From assembly GCA_964016885.1 (NCBI GenBank), contig OZ024742.1, forward strand, positions 356,648,066 through 356,712,065: a stretch of DNA of 64,000 bases, given 5' to 3'. This document shows, one piece after another, positions 55,073 to 64,000 of the stretch. Position numbers and translations under genes: made by a program. Source of the stretch: Eledone cirrhosa (lineage: Eukaryota; Mollusca; Cephalopoda; Octopoda; Eledonidae). How positions within the stretch are numbered: position 1 is the stretch's first letter; each line of letters starts with the position of its first letter. The notes under the pieces were generated by a model that was not told where the DNA came from, did not search any database, and saw only the letters and a program-made list of their open reading frames with translations.

Positions 55073-55623
55073 ACATGTGCAGGAGAGGCGGTTACGCTGG
55101 TATGGACATGTGATGCGTATGAAGGATGACAGCTGCATAAAAAGGTGCAGAGCACTAGAAGTTGATGGAAACCGCGGAGTGGGGAGACCCAAGATGACTT
55201 GAGATGAGGTGATAAAAGCCGACCTTACCCAACTACACCTCTCAAAGTCAATGACACACGACCGTGACTTCTGGCGTCACGCAGTAATACAGGGTACCCG
55301 ACCTCCCATGGGTACATGCTGAAGCATATAAACAATATGCCCCCCCCCCCCACCGCAAGGTGGTCGTGGAGGTGCCACGGCAAAAAAGCACCCAGCCCAC
55401 ACTGTAAAGTGGACGTGTAGGCGCCACGAAAAAGCACCCAGCACTCACTGTAAATGAGGTTGGTGTTAGGAAGGGCATCCAGCTGTAGAAATCAAGCCAG
55501 ATCAGTTCCTGTATGAGCAAGGCATGGTCAGCCGACCAGACACTGCCCACAACAGGACAACCCGTCTAACCCATGCTAGCGTGGAAGAACGGACGTAAAA
55601 CGGTGATGATGATGATGATGATG

Positions 55624-55628
<5 letters not shown>
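55073..55628 (+). mobile_element. LINE C 3' end, inverted to the preceding copy
   Basis: Plus strand: RRLRWYGHVMRMKDDSCIKR, NRGVGRPKMT (stop in WDEV), then SKSMTHDRDFWRHAVIQGT, 3' UTR and (GAT)n. About 550 bp is inverted relative to 53478-54040 and very similar to 10263-10790. Confidence 0.88.
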
Positions 55629-55656
<28 letters not shown>

Positions 55657-55669
55657 GTGTGTGTGTGTG

Positions 55670-56115
55670 TGAAGGCGCATGGCTTAGTGGTTAGAGCATT
55701 GGGCTTGCAATCGAAAGGTTGTGAATTCAATTCTCAGACTGGGTGATGTGTCTTGAGCAAGACACTTTATTTCACATTACTCCAGTTTTCTCAGCTGTAG
55801 AAATGAGATGATAGGACTGGGGTCCCTATCATTCCACTGCAAAGTGGTCGTGGAGGTGCCACGGTAGAAAAGCACCCAGCCCACACTGTAAAGTGGACGT
55901 GTAGGCGCCACTGAAAAAAAAGCACCCAACACTCACTGTAAATGAGGTTGGTGTTAGGAAGGGCATCCAGCTGTAGAGATCAAGCCAGAATCAGTTCCTT
56001 TATGAGCAAGACGAGGTCAGTCAACCGGACATGGCCCACAACAGGACAAGCTGTCTAACCCATGCTAGGGTTTAAGAACGGACGTAAAAAGGTGATGATG
56101 ATGATGATCATATGT
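55670..56115 (+). mobile_element. SINE-1, full length, LINE C-type tail
   Basis: tRNA-like head GAAGGCGCATGGCTTAGTGG, box B GTGAATTCAATTCTC, body CTTGAGCAAGACACTTTATT and CAGCTGTAGAAATGAGATG, block AAAGCACCCAGCCCACACTG, GGTTGGTGTTAGGAAGGGC, then TTTATGAGCAAGACGAGG, CCCATGCTAGGGTTTAAG and (GAT)n. The last ~250 bp parallels the LINE C 3' UTR at 55360-55625. Confidence 0.9.
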
Positions 56116-56454
56116 ACAAAATACTATGTTTCTCTAAATATATATGACTCTCTCTATATATATATATACATATATCTTTTAATTTGAATTATTGATGCTC
56201 TGGACAAACGTTCATTTATCTTTTCTGCTGAGAAACATAATCATCATACATATTCTATGTTATGATACCTTAACTTGGTATATATGTATGTGTAGGTAAA
56301 AGCCTGATCATGGCACACACCAAATGGTTTTGGCTTTTGTCAACATTGCAGACCCTCTCCCTCTCTGTGTACTTCGTCGAGTGCTCCAACCTGCATACTG
56401 AGGTGTTGGCAACAACCAACACATACTCAAAATTTATATATATATATATCATCT
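56116..56454. other. Spacer, no gene seen
   Basis: Short TA/TC runs only. Confidence 0.4.
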
Positions 56455-56580
56455 GCTTATGTTAAACTTTCACTACTGGCATGGGTTGGATGAAACTTTC
56501 TGTGGTATTATCTTTTTTATCACTGGATAGCTTTCCTAATGCCAACCCATATTTCGTTTTAAGTATAGTGTATACTACCC
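56455..56580 (-). mobile_element. Old SINE/LINE tail
   Basis: Complement of CCATGCCAGTAGTGAAAG and GGGTTGGCATTAGGAAAGC after a TA run. Confidence 0.5.
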
Positions 56581-56812
56581 TCATTCATCAGACTGGTGAG
56601 CTGTAGGACGTGTACTTTATGAAAACATGAATAAATGGGACTCTACTGCTCTATTGCGTGTTCCAGCCTAGAGGCTGAGGCCATGGTACACAAAGAGTTG
56701 TGAGTTTCAGTTGTCAATGGCTATATGAGACACATGCCATTTGGGGTATTTTAGTAGAGAGTAGATTCTCAGGGTTACTCCTACTCTGGCAATAATATAT
56801 ATATACATACCT
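56581..56812. other. Spacer, no gene seen
   Basis: No recognised features. Confidence 0.4.
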
Positions 56813-57112
56813 AACCTGAGTTCAATTCTCAGACTGGGTGATGTGTTGTTTCCTTGAGCAAGACACTTTATTTCACATTGCTCCAGTTTACTCAGCTGTA
56901 GAAATGAGATGATAGGGACTGGGGTCCCTATCATTCCACTGCAAAGTGGACGTGTAGGTGCCACGGCAAAAAATCACCCAGCACTCAATGTAAATGAGGT
57001 TGGTGTTAGGAAGGGCATCCAGCTGTAGAAATCAAGCCAGAATCAGTTCCCGTCCCACCCTTGCAAGCAGGGAAAAGTGGACATAAAATGATGATGATGA
57101 TGGTGATGATGA
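56813..57112 (+). mobile_element. SINE-1, 5' truncated, LINE B-type tail
   Basis: Begins at box B (TGAGTTCAATTCTCAGACTG), then the same body as 55740-55990, but ends CCCGTCCCACCCTTGCAAGC and GTGGACATAAAATGATGATG, which is the LINE B 3' end. Confidence 0.88.
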
Positions 57113-57537
57113 TACCTAACCTTAGGAGATACATAGACAGACAGCTTCATAAGGCCCTCCTTCAGTAAGTTGTCAGTTAATAGACCTTTGCTTTGGATGC
57201 TTGTGCTTGAAATAATTTATTTTACCAGAACCACAAGAAATTGGAATAAAAGAATAAAGTACTATAGTTAATAAGGAGCATTGTAAGATGTGTCATAAAT
57301 CATTGATAATGTTCAAAAACCCATTTTTGTTTTGAACCATTCCTGCTTCACATTTGAAAAGTGAGTGATAGCCCTGAAATATCAAATTGAAATATACTGG
57401 ATGAAAACATTTTGTTTTGTTTTATTGTCATCGTTTGCCCTTTATATATCTCTACTGCATTGTACAAGCTTTTTGAAACTTATCAGTCATGGAAAAACTA
57501 TTTTCCGATGATTATCCTGTCATACATAAATGGAAAA
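57113..57537. other. Spacer, no gene seen
   Basis: No recognised features. Confidence 0.45.
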
Positions 57538-57793
57538 AATGAAAGGAAATTTCATTTCTCACTCTTAGTACGGCTGTTACTCAAATATAAGTATGTATAC
57601 GCACAAACATATATGTATACAGACGCACAGTAGTATGTATATATATACATACATGCACACACATATATATATATGTACGTATGGGTCCACCGAACATTTA
57701 TTATAATGCTCGGTTTGTTTGTAAACAAACATCCCAAATTAAGCTGTAGAGTGTTTAGCAACCATCGTTGCCCTTTTGTTCAACACTGACAAA

Positions 57794-57844
57794 GGAACGA
57801 TGTACTAGTTTCAAGCTTATTAGCTATCGTCAGCATCGTATACC
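57794..57844 (-). ncRNA. Hammerhead ribozyme candidate, family R
   Basis: Minus strand: ACGATG, CTGACGA, AGCT-AATA-AGCT, GAAA, ACTAGT, A, CATCGT. Same sequence as 17092-17142. Confidence 0.72.
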
Positions 57845-58056
57845 TTTCAGCCAGATGATTAAACATCTGAAAGTATATACTTTTCTTATGCATATTAACG
57901 GCTGAGCAGCCTAATTTGCATATTGAGTGAGTTAGTCAGTTGGGCGCACCGAAAACGATAAATGACTAACTCACTCGATATGCAAATTAGGCTGCTCAGC
58001 CGTTAATATGCATGAGAAAAGTATATACTTTCAGACGTTCAATCATCTGGCAGAAA

Positions 58057-58107
58057 GGTATACGATGCTGACGATAGCTAATAAGCTTGAAACTAGTACA
58101 TCGTTCC
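58057..58107 (+). ncRNA. Hammerhead ribozyme candidate, family R
   Basis: Plus-strand copy with the same core and helices. Confidence 0.72.
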
Positions 58108-58240
58108 TTTGTCAGTGTTGAACATAAGGGCAACGATGGTTGCTAAACACTGTACAGCTTAATTCTGGATGTTTGTTTACAAACAAACCGAGCATTATAA
58201 TAAATGTTTGGTGAACCCATACATCATCATCATCATCATT

Positions 58241-59350
58241 TTACGTCCACTTTTCCCTGCTTGCAAGGGTGGGACGGGTCTTATTCAGCACAGCATCTCT
58301 CCACTCATCACGGTCCTTCGTCATCTCCACCATGAGCTTCAATGATCTGAGGTCTGTTCTCACCACCTCCGCCCATGTTTTTCGTGGTCTACCTCTACCA
58401 CGTCTTCCTTCAACTGGCAATTCCTGGCAATTCTTCACCCATCGGTCATCCTCCGTGCGCATCACATGTCCATACCACCTCAGTCTCCTCTCCCGTACAC
58501 TACATTCTATCCCTCTCAGACACAGTTTCTCTCTCAACACATTTATGCTGGTTCGTTCACGCACATTTACACTGCACATCCAACGGAGAATGCTTGCCTC
58601 ATTTCTCTCCAGCCATCGCATATCCTCTGCAGTTGCTGCACATGTATCACTACCATGCAGTATCGCGCTCCTCACACAGGCATCATACAACCGGCCTTTC
58701 GTACGCAGGGAGAAACCCTTCTTCGTCAACAGAGGAAGCAGCTCCCTAAACTTCTTCCAACCCATCCTTATTCTAGATACTATGGCCTCGGAACACCCTC
58801 CTACCATGCTAATCTGATTTCCTAGGTACCGGAAGCTATCCACCACTTCTATAGCGCCCTCCTGCATTTGAAAAATGTGTCTATCAATGCGACTTCTACT
58901 GTCTAATTTCCCTGTACATCTATTGCATACATATTTCTCCCTACCTGTTAGTTTGCCTGCTATCCCGCTACATATCTTGTGTACCCAGGATCTGCATTGT
59001 GTGAATTTTATAGAATTTATGCCAGCTCCTTTTCTGCATATCGAACATGGCCATTTCCCTGACGGAATCAGGGTTTTGTCCTCTTTTCTACTCATCAACA
59101 CTTTTGTCTTAGTTAGATTCACTCTCAGTCCTCTTGTTTCCAACTGCTGTTTCCATATCCAGAATTTATTCTCTAGCTCCTCTACTGATTCTGCTATAAG
59201 AGCCAGATCGTCAGCATAGAGAAGTTCCCATGGACAGCCAGTCTTAAACTCCTCTGTTATGGCTTGGAGGACTATAATGAACAAAAGCGGGCTGAGGACC
59301 GAACACTGATGTACTCCTACTTGTATCTGGAATTCCTCACTAAACTCCAT
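58241..59350 (-). pseudogene. LINE B RT second half, finger and C-terminal domain
   Basis: 369 open codons: EEFQIQVGVHQCSVLSPLLF (motif B, Gly replaced by Cys in HQG), GCPWELLYADDLALIAES (motif C intact), a C4HC3-like finger with one Cys lost (CSICRKGAGINSIKFTQC, WVHKIC, CNRC), FRYLGNQISMVGGCSEAIVS, KGRLYDACVRSAILHGSDTC-like, RRLRWYGHVMRTEDDRWVKN, RGRPRKTWAEVVRTDLRSLK, DEWRDAVLNKTRPTLASREK. The stop codon overlaps the start of the (GAT)n tail. Confidence 0.88.
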
Positions 59351-59352
59351 TC

Positions 59353-60430
59353 CTACCCTGTTTTACTGAGAGTACCTCTGTACAAAGTGTGCACTGTCCT
59401 CACAAGCCATTCCTCAACACCCAGCTTCCTTAGGGACCACCAGATGACAGATCGGGGTACCCTATCAAAGGCCTTCTCTAGTTCAACAAAGGCTAAGTAT
59501 AGTGGCTTATTCTTCTCTAAGAACCTCTCTTGCAATTGTCTCACCAAGAAGAGGGCATCTGTTGTACTCTTCCCAGGCACAAAACCAAACTGCATCTCAT
59601 CTAGTTTGAACCTTTCTCTAATTAGTTGTGCTAAAATCCTTTCTGCCACTTTCATAACCTGATCTATCAGTTTTATACCCCTATAATTGCTCCTCTCCAA
59701 AGCATCCCCTTTACCTTTGTAGCAATTTATGAGAATACTGCTGCACCAGTCTTTGGGTATGACACCACCATATATAGCCTGATTGATGATGCGTGCAACC
59801 AGTTTAGTGCCTATGTCCCCTGATGCCTTCAGCATCTCAGCAACTATTCCCGATGGTCCGGCAGCCTTACCATTTTTCATTTCCCTAATCGCCTCTTGGA
59901 CCCTATATTCGTCAATCTCAATAGCTCGTCCCTCTGTCGGATCTACCAAGGGCAATTTCTCTCTCTCCCATTTGTTCTCCACATTCATCAGTCTCTCATA
60001 ATGACATTTCCAGGCCTCCTTTTTCTGATCATTCGTGACACTAAGTACACCGGCATCATCCCGGACACATTTATCCCCAACAACATCCTGATTTGCATTG
60101 ACACACTGCCTTGCAATGTGGAACACCGCACGCCTCTGATCTTCCCGTCGCAGAACATTGGCAATCCTCCTATTCTCTGCCTCCCTGCGTGCTAAGTACA
60201 CCTGACGTCTAGCTTCTCTCTTAATGGCTGTATATTCTTCCCTACTCCCACCCTTTTTCCAAGACTTCCATGCTAGTCTCTTTTGTCTCTAATAGCCTTA
60301 TCTACTATGCTGTTCCACCACCAGGTCACTCTCTGTCTCGTTGGAGCTCTGCTCCAGCCACAAGTTTCATCAGTAGCCTGCAGCAAGTTGTCACGTAAGA
60401 AATTCCAGTTATTATCTATGTCATACGTCT
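59353..60430 (-). pseudogene. LINE B linker and RT first half
   Basis: After the shift: ETCGWSRAPTRQRVTWWWNS-like linker, MYLARREAENRRIANVLRRE (open from 60201), EMKNGKAAGPSGIVAEMLKA, GDALERSNYRGIKLIDQVMK, DEMQFGFVPGKSTTDALFLV, motif A LAFVELEKAFDRVPRSVIWW. In motif A the Asp of FVDLEKAF is Glu (FVELEKAF). Ends in a shift at ~59355. Confidence 0.88.
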
Positions 60431-61309
60431 CTAAATCGTCTTTTTTTCGTCATATACATCTTGAAGGGCTTTCCTAAATTTGTATTTTAGTGAAAGGTAT
60501 TTTAGCTTCCAGACCTTTCTTCTCCACACCTTCCTATATGTCTCATTCCATCTCTTGCTTACTGAGATATCACTAACAACTAACCTATGCTGTGGGGTAC
60601 ATTCTTCCCCAGGGTATGCCTTGGTATTAGACACTATCTGCCTGTCCCGCTGCCTAACTAGTAAGAAGTCAATCTGGCTTATGGGCTCACCAGATTTGTA
60701 GGTTATTAGGTGATTGGCAGGTTTCTGGAAGTTTGTGTTGCAAATAGTCAATGTACCTGCATCACAAAATTCAAGAAGTCTCACTCCTTCTTCATTTCTT
60801 GAACCGTAACCGTGCCCACCATGTACCCCAGTGTAACCATCCTGGAGCTGTCCAACATGACCATTGAAGTCTCCTGCTAGCATAACGATGTCTCCGACCT
60901 CTGTCATTGCGGTTGTTTGCAAAAGTTGCTCATAAAAGCAGTCTTTCTCATCTTTGCCTAGGTCTGCTTAGGGAGCATAGGCCGAGATGATTGTCAGTAG
61001 TCTCCTACCTACAACTAATCTAAGCTTAATTATTCGATTACTAACTCGAACTACCTCTATTGTCTTATTGATCCATTTCTCAGCCAGGAAAATGCCTACT
61101 CCCCCTAACCCATCATCCTTACCTACCCGGAATAGCTTATAGCTAAGACGTTTGCCTACGACTAGTCTCGCAGAGGCACCTCTCCATCTCACCTTTTGCA
61201 CGCAGCACACATCCAACTGCCTTCTCTCCAGCATCTCCTCTATTTCAGCAGATCTAACTCTGAGAGTGCCAACATTAAGTGTTGCAACTCTGAGATGCGA
61301 CGTCTTCAT
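60431..61309 (-). pseudogene. LINE B endonuclease domain
   Basis: ATG start chosen because MKTSHLRVATLNVGTLRVRS places the conserved TLNVxT (Asn) motif at residues 9-14. The Glu position reads CCVQKVRWRG, so the catalytic Glu of QE-R-W is Lys here and the copy should not cut. Then GGVGIFLAEKW, ISAYAP, stop at 60968, MLAGDFNGHVG, SQIDFLLV, ECTPQHRLVVSD (final His). Continues to 60431 before the frameshift. Confidence 0.9.
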
Positions 61310-61565
61310 ATTTTGTTGTCGTTCCTATTTGTTGCTGTGCTGATAAGCGTTTTGGCATTGATACACTTGTAGCGGTTGTCTCCCTTGTGACTCACAACCC
61401 CAATAGATTAACATCTAGACGGGAAGTAGAACCCTTTCTGTAACTTCCGGTCAGAGCCCTATAAAACGAATAGCTTTCGGCTCTCTGCCTCTCATTTGCC
61501 CTTCCGGCGCCTGGCTTTCGCCAGGCGTCTTCTGCCAGCCGCGTTTGCCTGGCAATCAAAACGGT

Positions 61566-62034
61566 AACTACCAGCTTTGCTTCATTCTATCATTTATTTC
61601 TTTGACATGTCAACTATACTATCTACCATTGTTAATTAAATATTATACACACAAACCATGTCTCGTTTTGTTACATTCATACAACCCAGTATCCTCGCTA
61701 TACACTGGTCGGATGCCCTTCCTAACACCAGCGCCACTTTACAGCATGGACTGGGTGCTTTTATTTGTGCCACAGCACTAGAGAGGATGTCTTACTAGAC
61801 TCAAGGGCTCTCTCTACCCCTCCATTTTACAGCATGGTAATTAAAAAAAAAACAAAAAAACCTATTGACACGACGCACACACTGACACACCAACACTCAT
61901 GCATACAAACCACAAACACACACATGCCACTCACATACCAACACTCATTCATGCATACAAACACACACACCACTCACAAACATATATATATATATTACCG
62001 GCAGTACTGATACAAATACAAAATCATAATCATG
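61566..62034. other. Spacer with LINE/SINE tail scrap and (CA)n
   Basis: 61700-61790 is a minus-strand tail scrap (GGATGCCCTTCCTAACACCA, GGACTGGGTGCTTTT). 61870-61990 is an irregular CACACA/CACTCA repeat. Confidence 0.5.
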
Positions 62035-62064
62035 TCAACTGTTGACTTTTCCCAGTCCAGTTTG

Positions 62065-62500
62065 TATATAATAATAATAATAATAATAATTGTTTGCTTT
62101 ACGCTGGTAATGGCGGTGGTGGTGGTGAATGGTGGTGGATGGTGTCAGTGTAGTGGTGGTGTGTGGTGCTAGTGTGGTGGTGGTGGCAGTTGTTGGTGCT
62201 GTAATTGTTATTGTAGTTGCTGCTGCTGTTGCTGTTGTTGTCATTGTTGCTGTTGTCGCTGTTGTTGTTGTTGTTGTCGTTGTTGCTGCCGTCGCTGTTG
62301 TTGTTCTTCATTTCACTGCTGCTGTCGCTGCAGACATTGGTGTTGATGCTGTTATTGCTGTCGCATATATATAAATACATACATACACACACATTCAACG
62401 CAGACAACGGTGTTGTTGCCGTTGTTGTTGTTGGTGTTGCTGCTGTTGTTGTTGTAGTTGTTGCTGTGTTGAAATCTGGTCGCATCCACTGAGATATACA
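62065..62500. repeat. Trinucleotide-rich (GTT/GCT/GGT)n
   Basis: Irregular GTTGTTGCTGTTGTC-type repeat with (ATA)n at 62068-62090 and a short unique gap at 62360-62400. Ser/Thr/Asn or Val/Ala reading frames are artefacts. Confidence 0.85.
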
Positions 62501-63284
62501 TATACACATACATATTGGATACCTTTTGATGGTCCTTTACCTTTTTCTTCTACAACATGGGCGCATAATAAAATACATGGAACTCTTTTAACCATCTTTT
62601 GATCTTATATATTATATTATACACACACACATATATATATGTATATACACATACATACATCAAAAGAGTCAGCAGTATGTCAACAGGGAACAGGTCAGCC
62701 ACCTTAGATAGTGTAATGAGTACTGTGGTGATGGTGGGGAGCGAGTGTAGACGTTATTGTTATTGTGGTGGTGGGGGTCAGTGAGATGTACAAGTTCATA
62801 GTTCATTTGTTCCTTGTTCCTCTCTTTTCAAAATTTGAATTCATGGCCATCTGCAATGGCGGACAAGTATATATAATATAAGAAGCAAAGAAAAGAAAAT
62901 TTCAATGATAAGAAAGATCTCCTGGTAGAAGTTCAGGTGTATTCAGTGGTGGTATCCAGTTTTGGGGTATCCAATTAGAAAATCCAACGAATTATTTTGA
63001 GATGTCCACGCAAGCATTGATATATATATGTATATGTATGTAAAATGTACGGAGAAATAACGACACATATGCCAATGAACATGCCCCCACGTTAAACACA
63101 GAGGGACTGCAAATGATAACAACAATAATAATATTCAGATATAAATATAAATGTACATATCTCTATTGGTCTCATAATTTTTCTCTCTTCCCTTGTGTTT
63201 AGCAACAGGTGGTTGTGTGATGCTGCTGACTCTAGCAGAACCCAAGAAAACACGTCTTGCCCTAACAGCCGCTGCTCCCTATTA
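62501..63284. other. Spacer, no gene seen
   Basis: Short SSRs at 62618-62660 (CA/TA) and 63015-63040; nothing else recognised. Confidence 0.4.
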
Positions 63285-63378
63285 TATATATATATGTGTG
63301 CATGTATGTATATATATACATACTACTGTGCGCCTGTATACATATATGTATGTGCGTATACATACTTATATTTGTCAT
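63285..63378 (+). mobile_element. Family R scrap
   Basis: TGTGTGCATGTATGTATATA, CATACTACTGTGCGCCTGTA and GCGTATACATACTTATATTT match the end of the family R unit in ribozyme sense (compare 18370-18472). No ribozyme. Confidence 0.7.
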
Positions 63379-63724
63379 AAATATTTAATACTAAAAGTAC
63401 TATGTGCAGAAATAGTTTTGTGTTTGAAAGAGAGTATGACTAGAAATGATAGGAAAAAAATGATATGAGCATATTGTCACAAAAAATGTAGCATAAGAAA
63501 GAAAGAAATTCACTGCTATTAGTCAAGATTAAATGTTGCAGAAATATGCCATTTGATCACTTGCAGGAACATGCATAAGAGAGTAGTTTCTCTCCACTCT
63601 TTCCCATGTGTGCAACTGTCAGAAACTAGACATGTCTATTCAGCAGTCAACTGCGGCAAAAGTACATATGATGTGCACAGACACACACACACTTGCACAT
63701 ACCACTTCCCATATATATATATAT
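63379..63724. other. Spacer, no gene seen
   Basis: Ends in a short TA array at 63713-63734. Confidence 0.4.
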
Positions 63725-63940
63725 ATATATATATCATCATCACTGTTTTATGTTAATTCTTCCACGCTAGCATGGGTTAGATGGGTTGTCCTGTTGTGGG
63801 CAATGTTAGATCGGCTGATCTTGTCTTGCTCATATGGGAACTGATTTTGGCTTGATTTCTAGAGCTGGATACGCTTCCTAACACCAACCTCATTTACAGT
63901 GAGTGCTGGGTGCTTTTTATTCCATTGTGCCTATATATAT
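63725..63940 (-). mobile_element. LINE C/SINE-1 3' tail
   Basis: Complement of (GAT)n, CCATGCTAGCGTGGAAGAAT, TAGAAATCAAGCCAAAATCA, GTTGGTGTTAGGAAGCG and AAAAAGCACCCAGCACTCAC. Coding part and head absent; followed by a TA run to 63950. Confidence 0.8.
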
Positions 63941-64000
63941 ATATATATATATTGGTTGTCCCTCGTAAACGATGATGACATCATTTTTAATTTAGTTCCC

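Larger units (their letters stand above)
57538..58222. mobile_element. Inverted pair of family R retrozyme-like units
   Basis: 57538-57962 is a full unit with ribozyme sense on the minus strand. 57963-58222 is the ribozyme-containing part in opposite orientation. Arms 57679-57938 and 57963-58222 (260 bp each) are about 96% identical by eye around a 24-bp spacer. Each arm has an intact hammerhead. LINE B's tail follows at 58223. Confidence 0.75.
58223..61565 (-). mobile_element. RTE-like LINE family B, nearly full length
   Basis: Order on the minus strand: a GC-richer 5' UTR-like leader (61565-61310, with CTATAAAACG), ATG at 61309, endonuclease, RT, finger, C-terminal domain, stop at about 58241, then (GAT)n at once. 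The coding span is ~1,020 codons. Breaks: in-frame stop at ~60968, frameshift in an A/T run at ~60440, stop and shift near 60285, shift at ~59355. The most complete LINE in the window. Confidence 0.92.

Noticed and set aside
55672..55745. tRNA gene (box A and box B present)
   Set aside because: It is the head of a repeated SINE with mismatched anticodon stem and a long SINE body. No independent tRNA gene is supported.
62099..62509. Thr/Asn/Ser-rich and Val-rich frames
   Set aside because: Frame-independent products of a trinucleotide-rich repeat; no flanking exon or domain.

Overview
This window is repeat-dense, AT-rich animal DNA, most likely from a cephalopod and probably an octopus. The evidence is three RTE-like LINE families ending in (GAT)n, tRNA-derived SINEs borrowing the LINE 3' ends, a cephalopod-type SINE with a TTTTATCGACCCCGTAAGGATGAA-like core, abundant (TA)n arrays, and Penelope-like element (PLE) pieces. 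I found no convincing host exon, tRNA, rRNA or CRISPR array. Every recognisable protein similarity belongs to a transposable element, and every element reading frame is broken.

Layout. 0-1.4 kb is a G/T-rich degenerate minisatellite. 1.6-14 kb holds SSRs, LINE and SINE fragments and remnants of LINE C2H2 fingers. 14-25 kb is a dense cluster of fold-back sequences: direct repeats, palindromes, a 213-bp-TIR element with a nested hAT-like MITE, and tandem ~430-bp units. 25.4-29.06 kb is a decayed PLE (Asn-rich N-terminus, reverse transcriptase, GIY-YIG) between ~290-bp inverted termini. 29-31.6 kb has more PLE pieces, TA arrays and a 291-bp palindrome. 31.6-35 kb is a nearly complete LINE (family A). 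35-57 kb mixes LINE A/B/C, SINE, CR1-like and other LINE fragments. 57.5-58.2 kb is an inverted pair of the ~430-bp units. 58.2-61.56 kb is a nearly complete LINE (family B). 61.6-64 kb is SSR and tail fragments.

The most interesting signal is a set of sequences matching the type I hammerhead self-cleaving ribozyme: CTGANGA, helix II, GAAA, helix III, UH, with flanks that pair as helix I. One family has six 51-nt copies inside ~430-bp units in tandem and inverted arrangement, including a compensatory helix I change. Other good candidates lie at 2070, 15497/15551, 35794 and 36869, a weaker one at 19681, and degenerate ones at 31223/31326. The PLE termini carry variant motifs. Hammerheads are known from PLE termini and from small non-autonomous retrozymes, so the window looks like a PLE with several dependent, circular-RNA-type satellite elements, next to a separate LINE/SINE partnership in which one SINE head carries the 3' tail of two different LINE families. 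Ribozyme calls rest on manual folding only.
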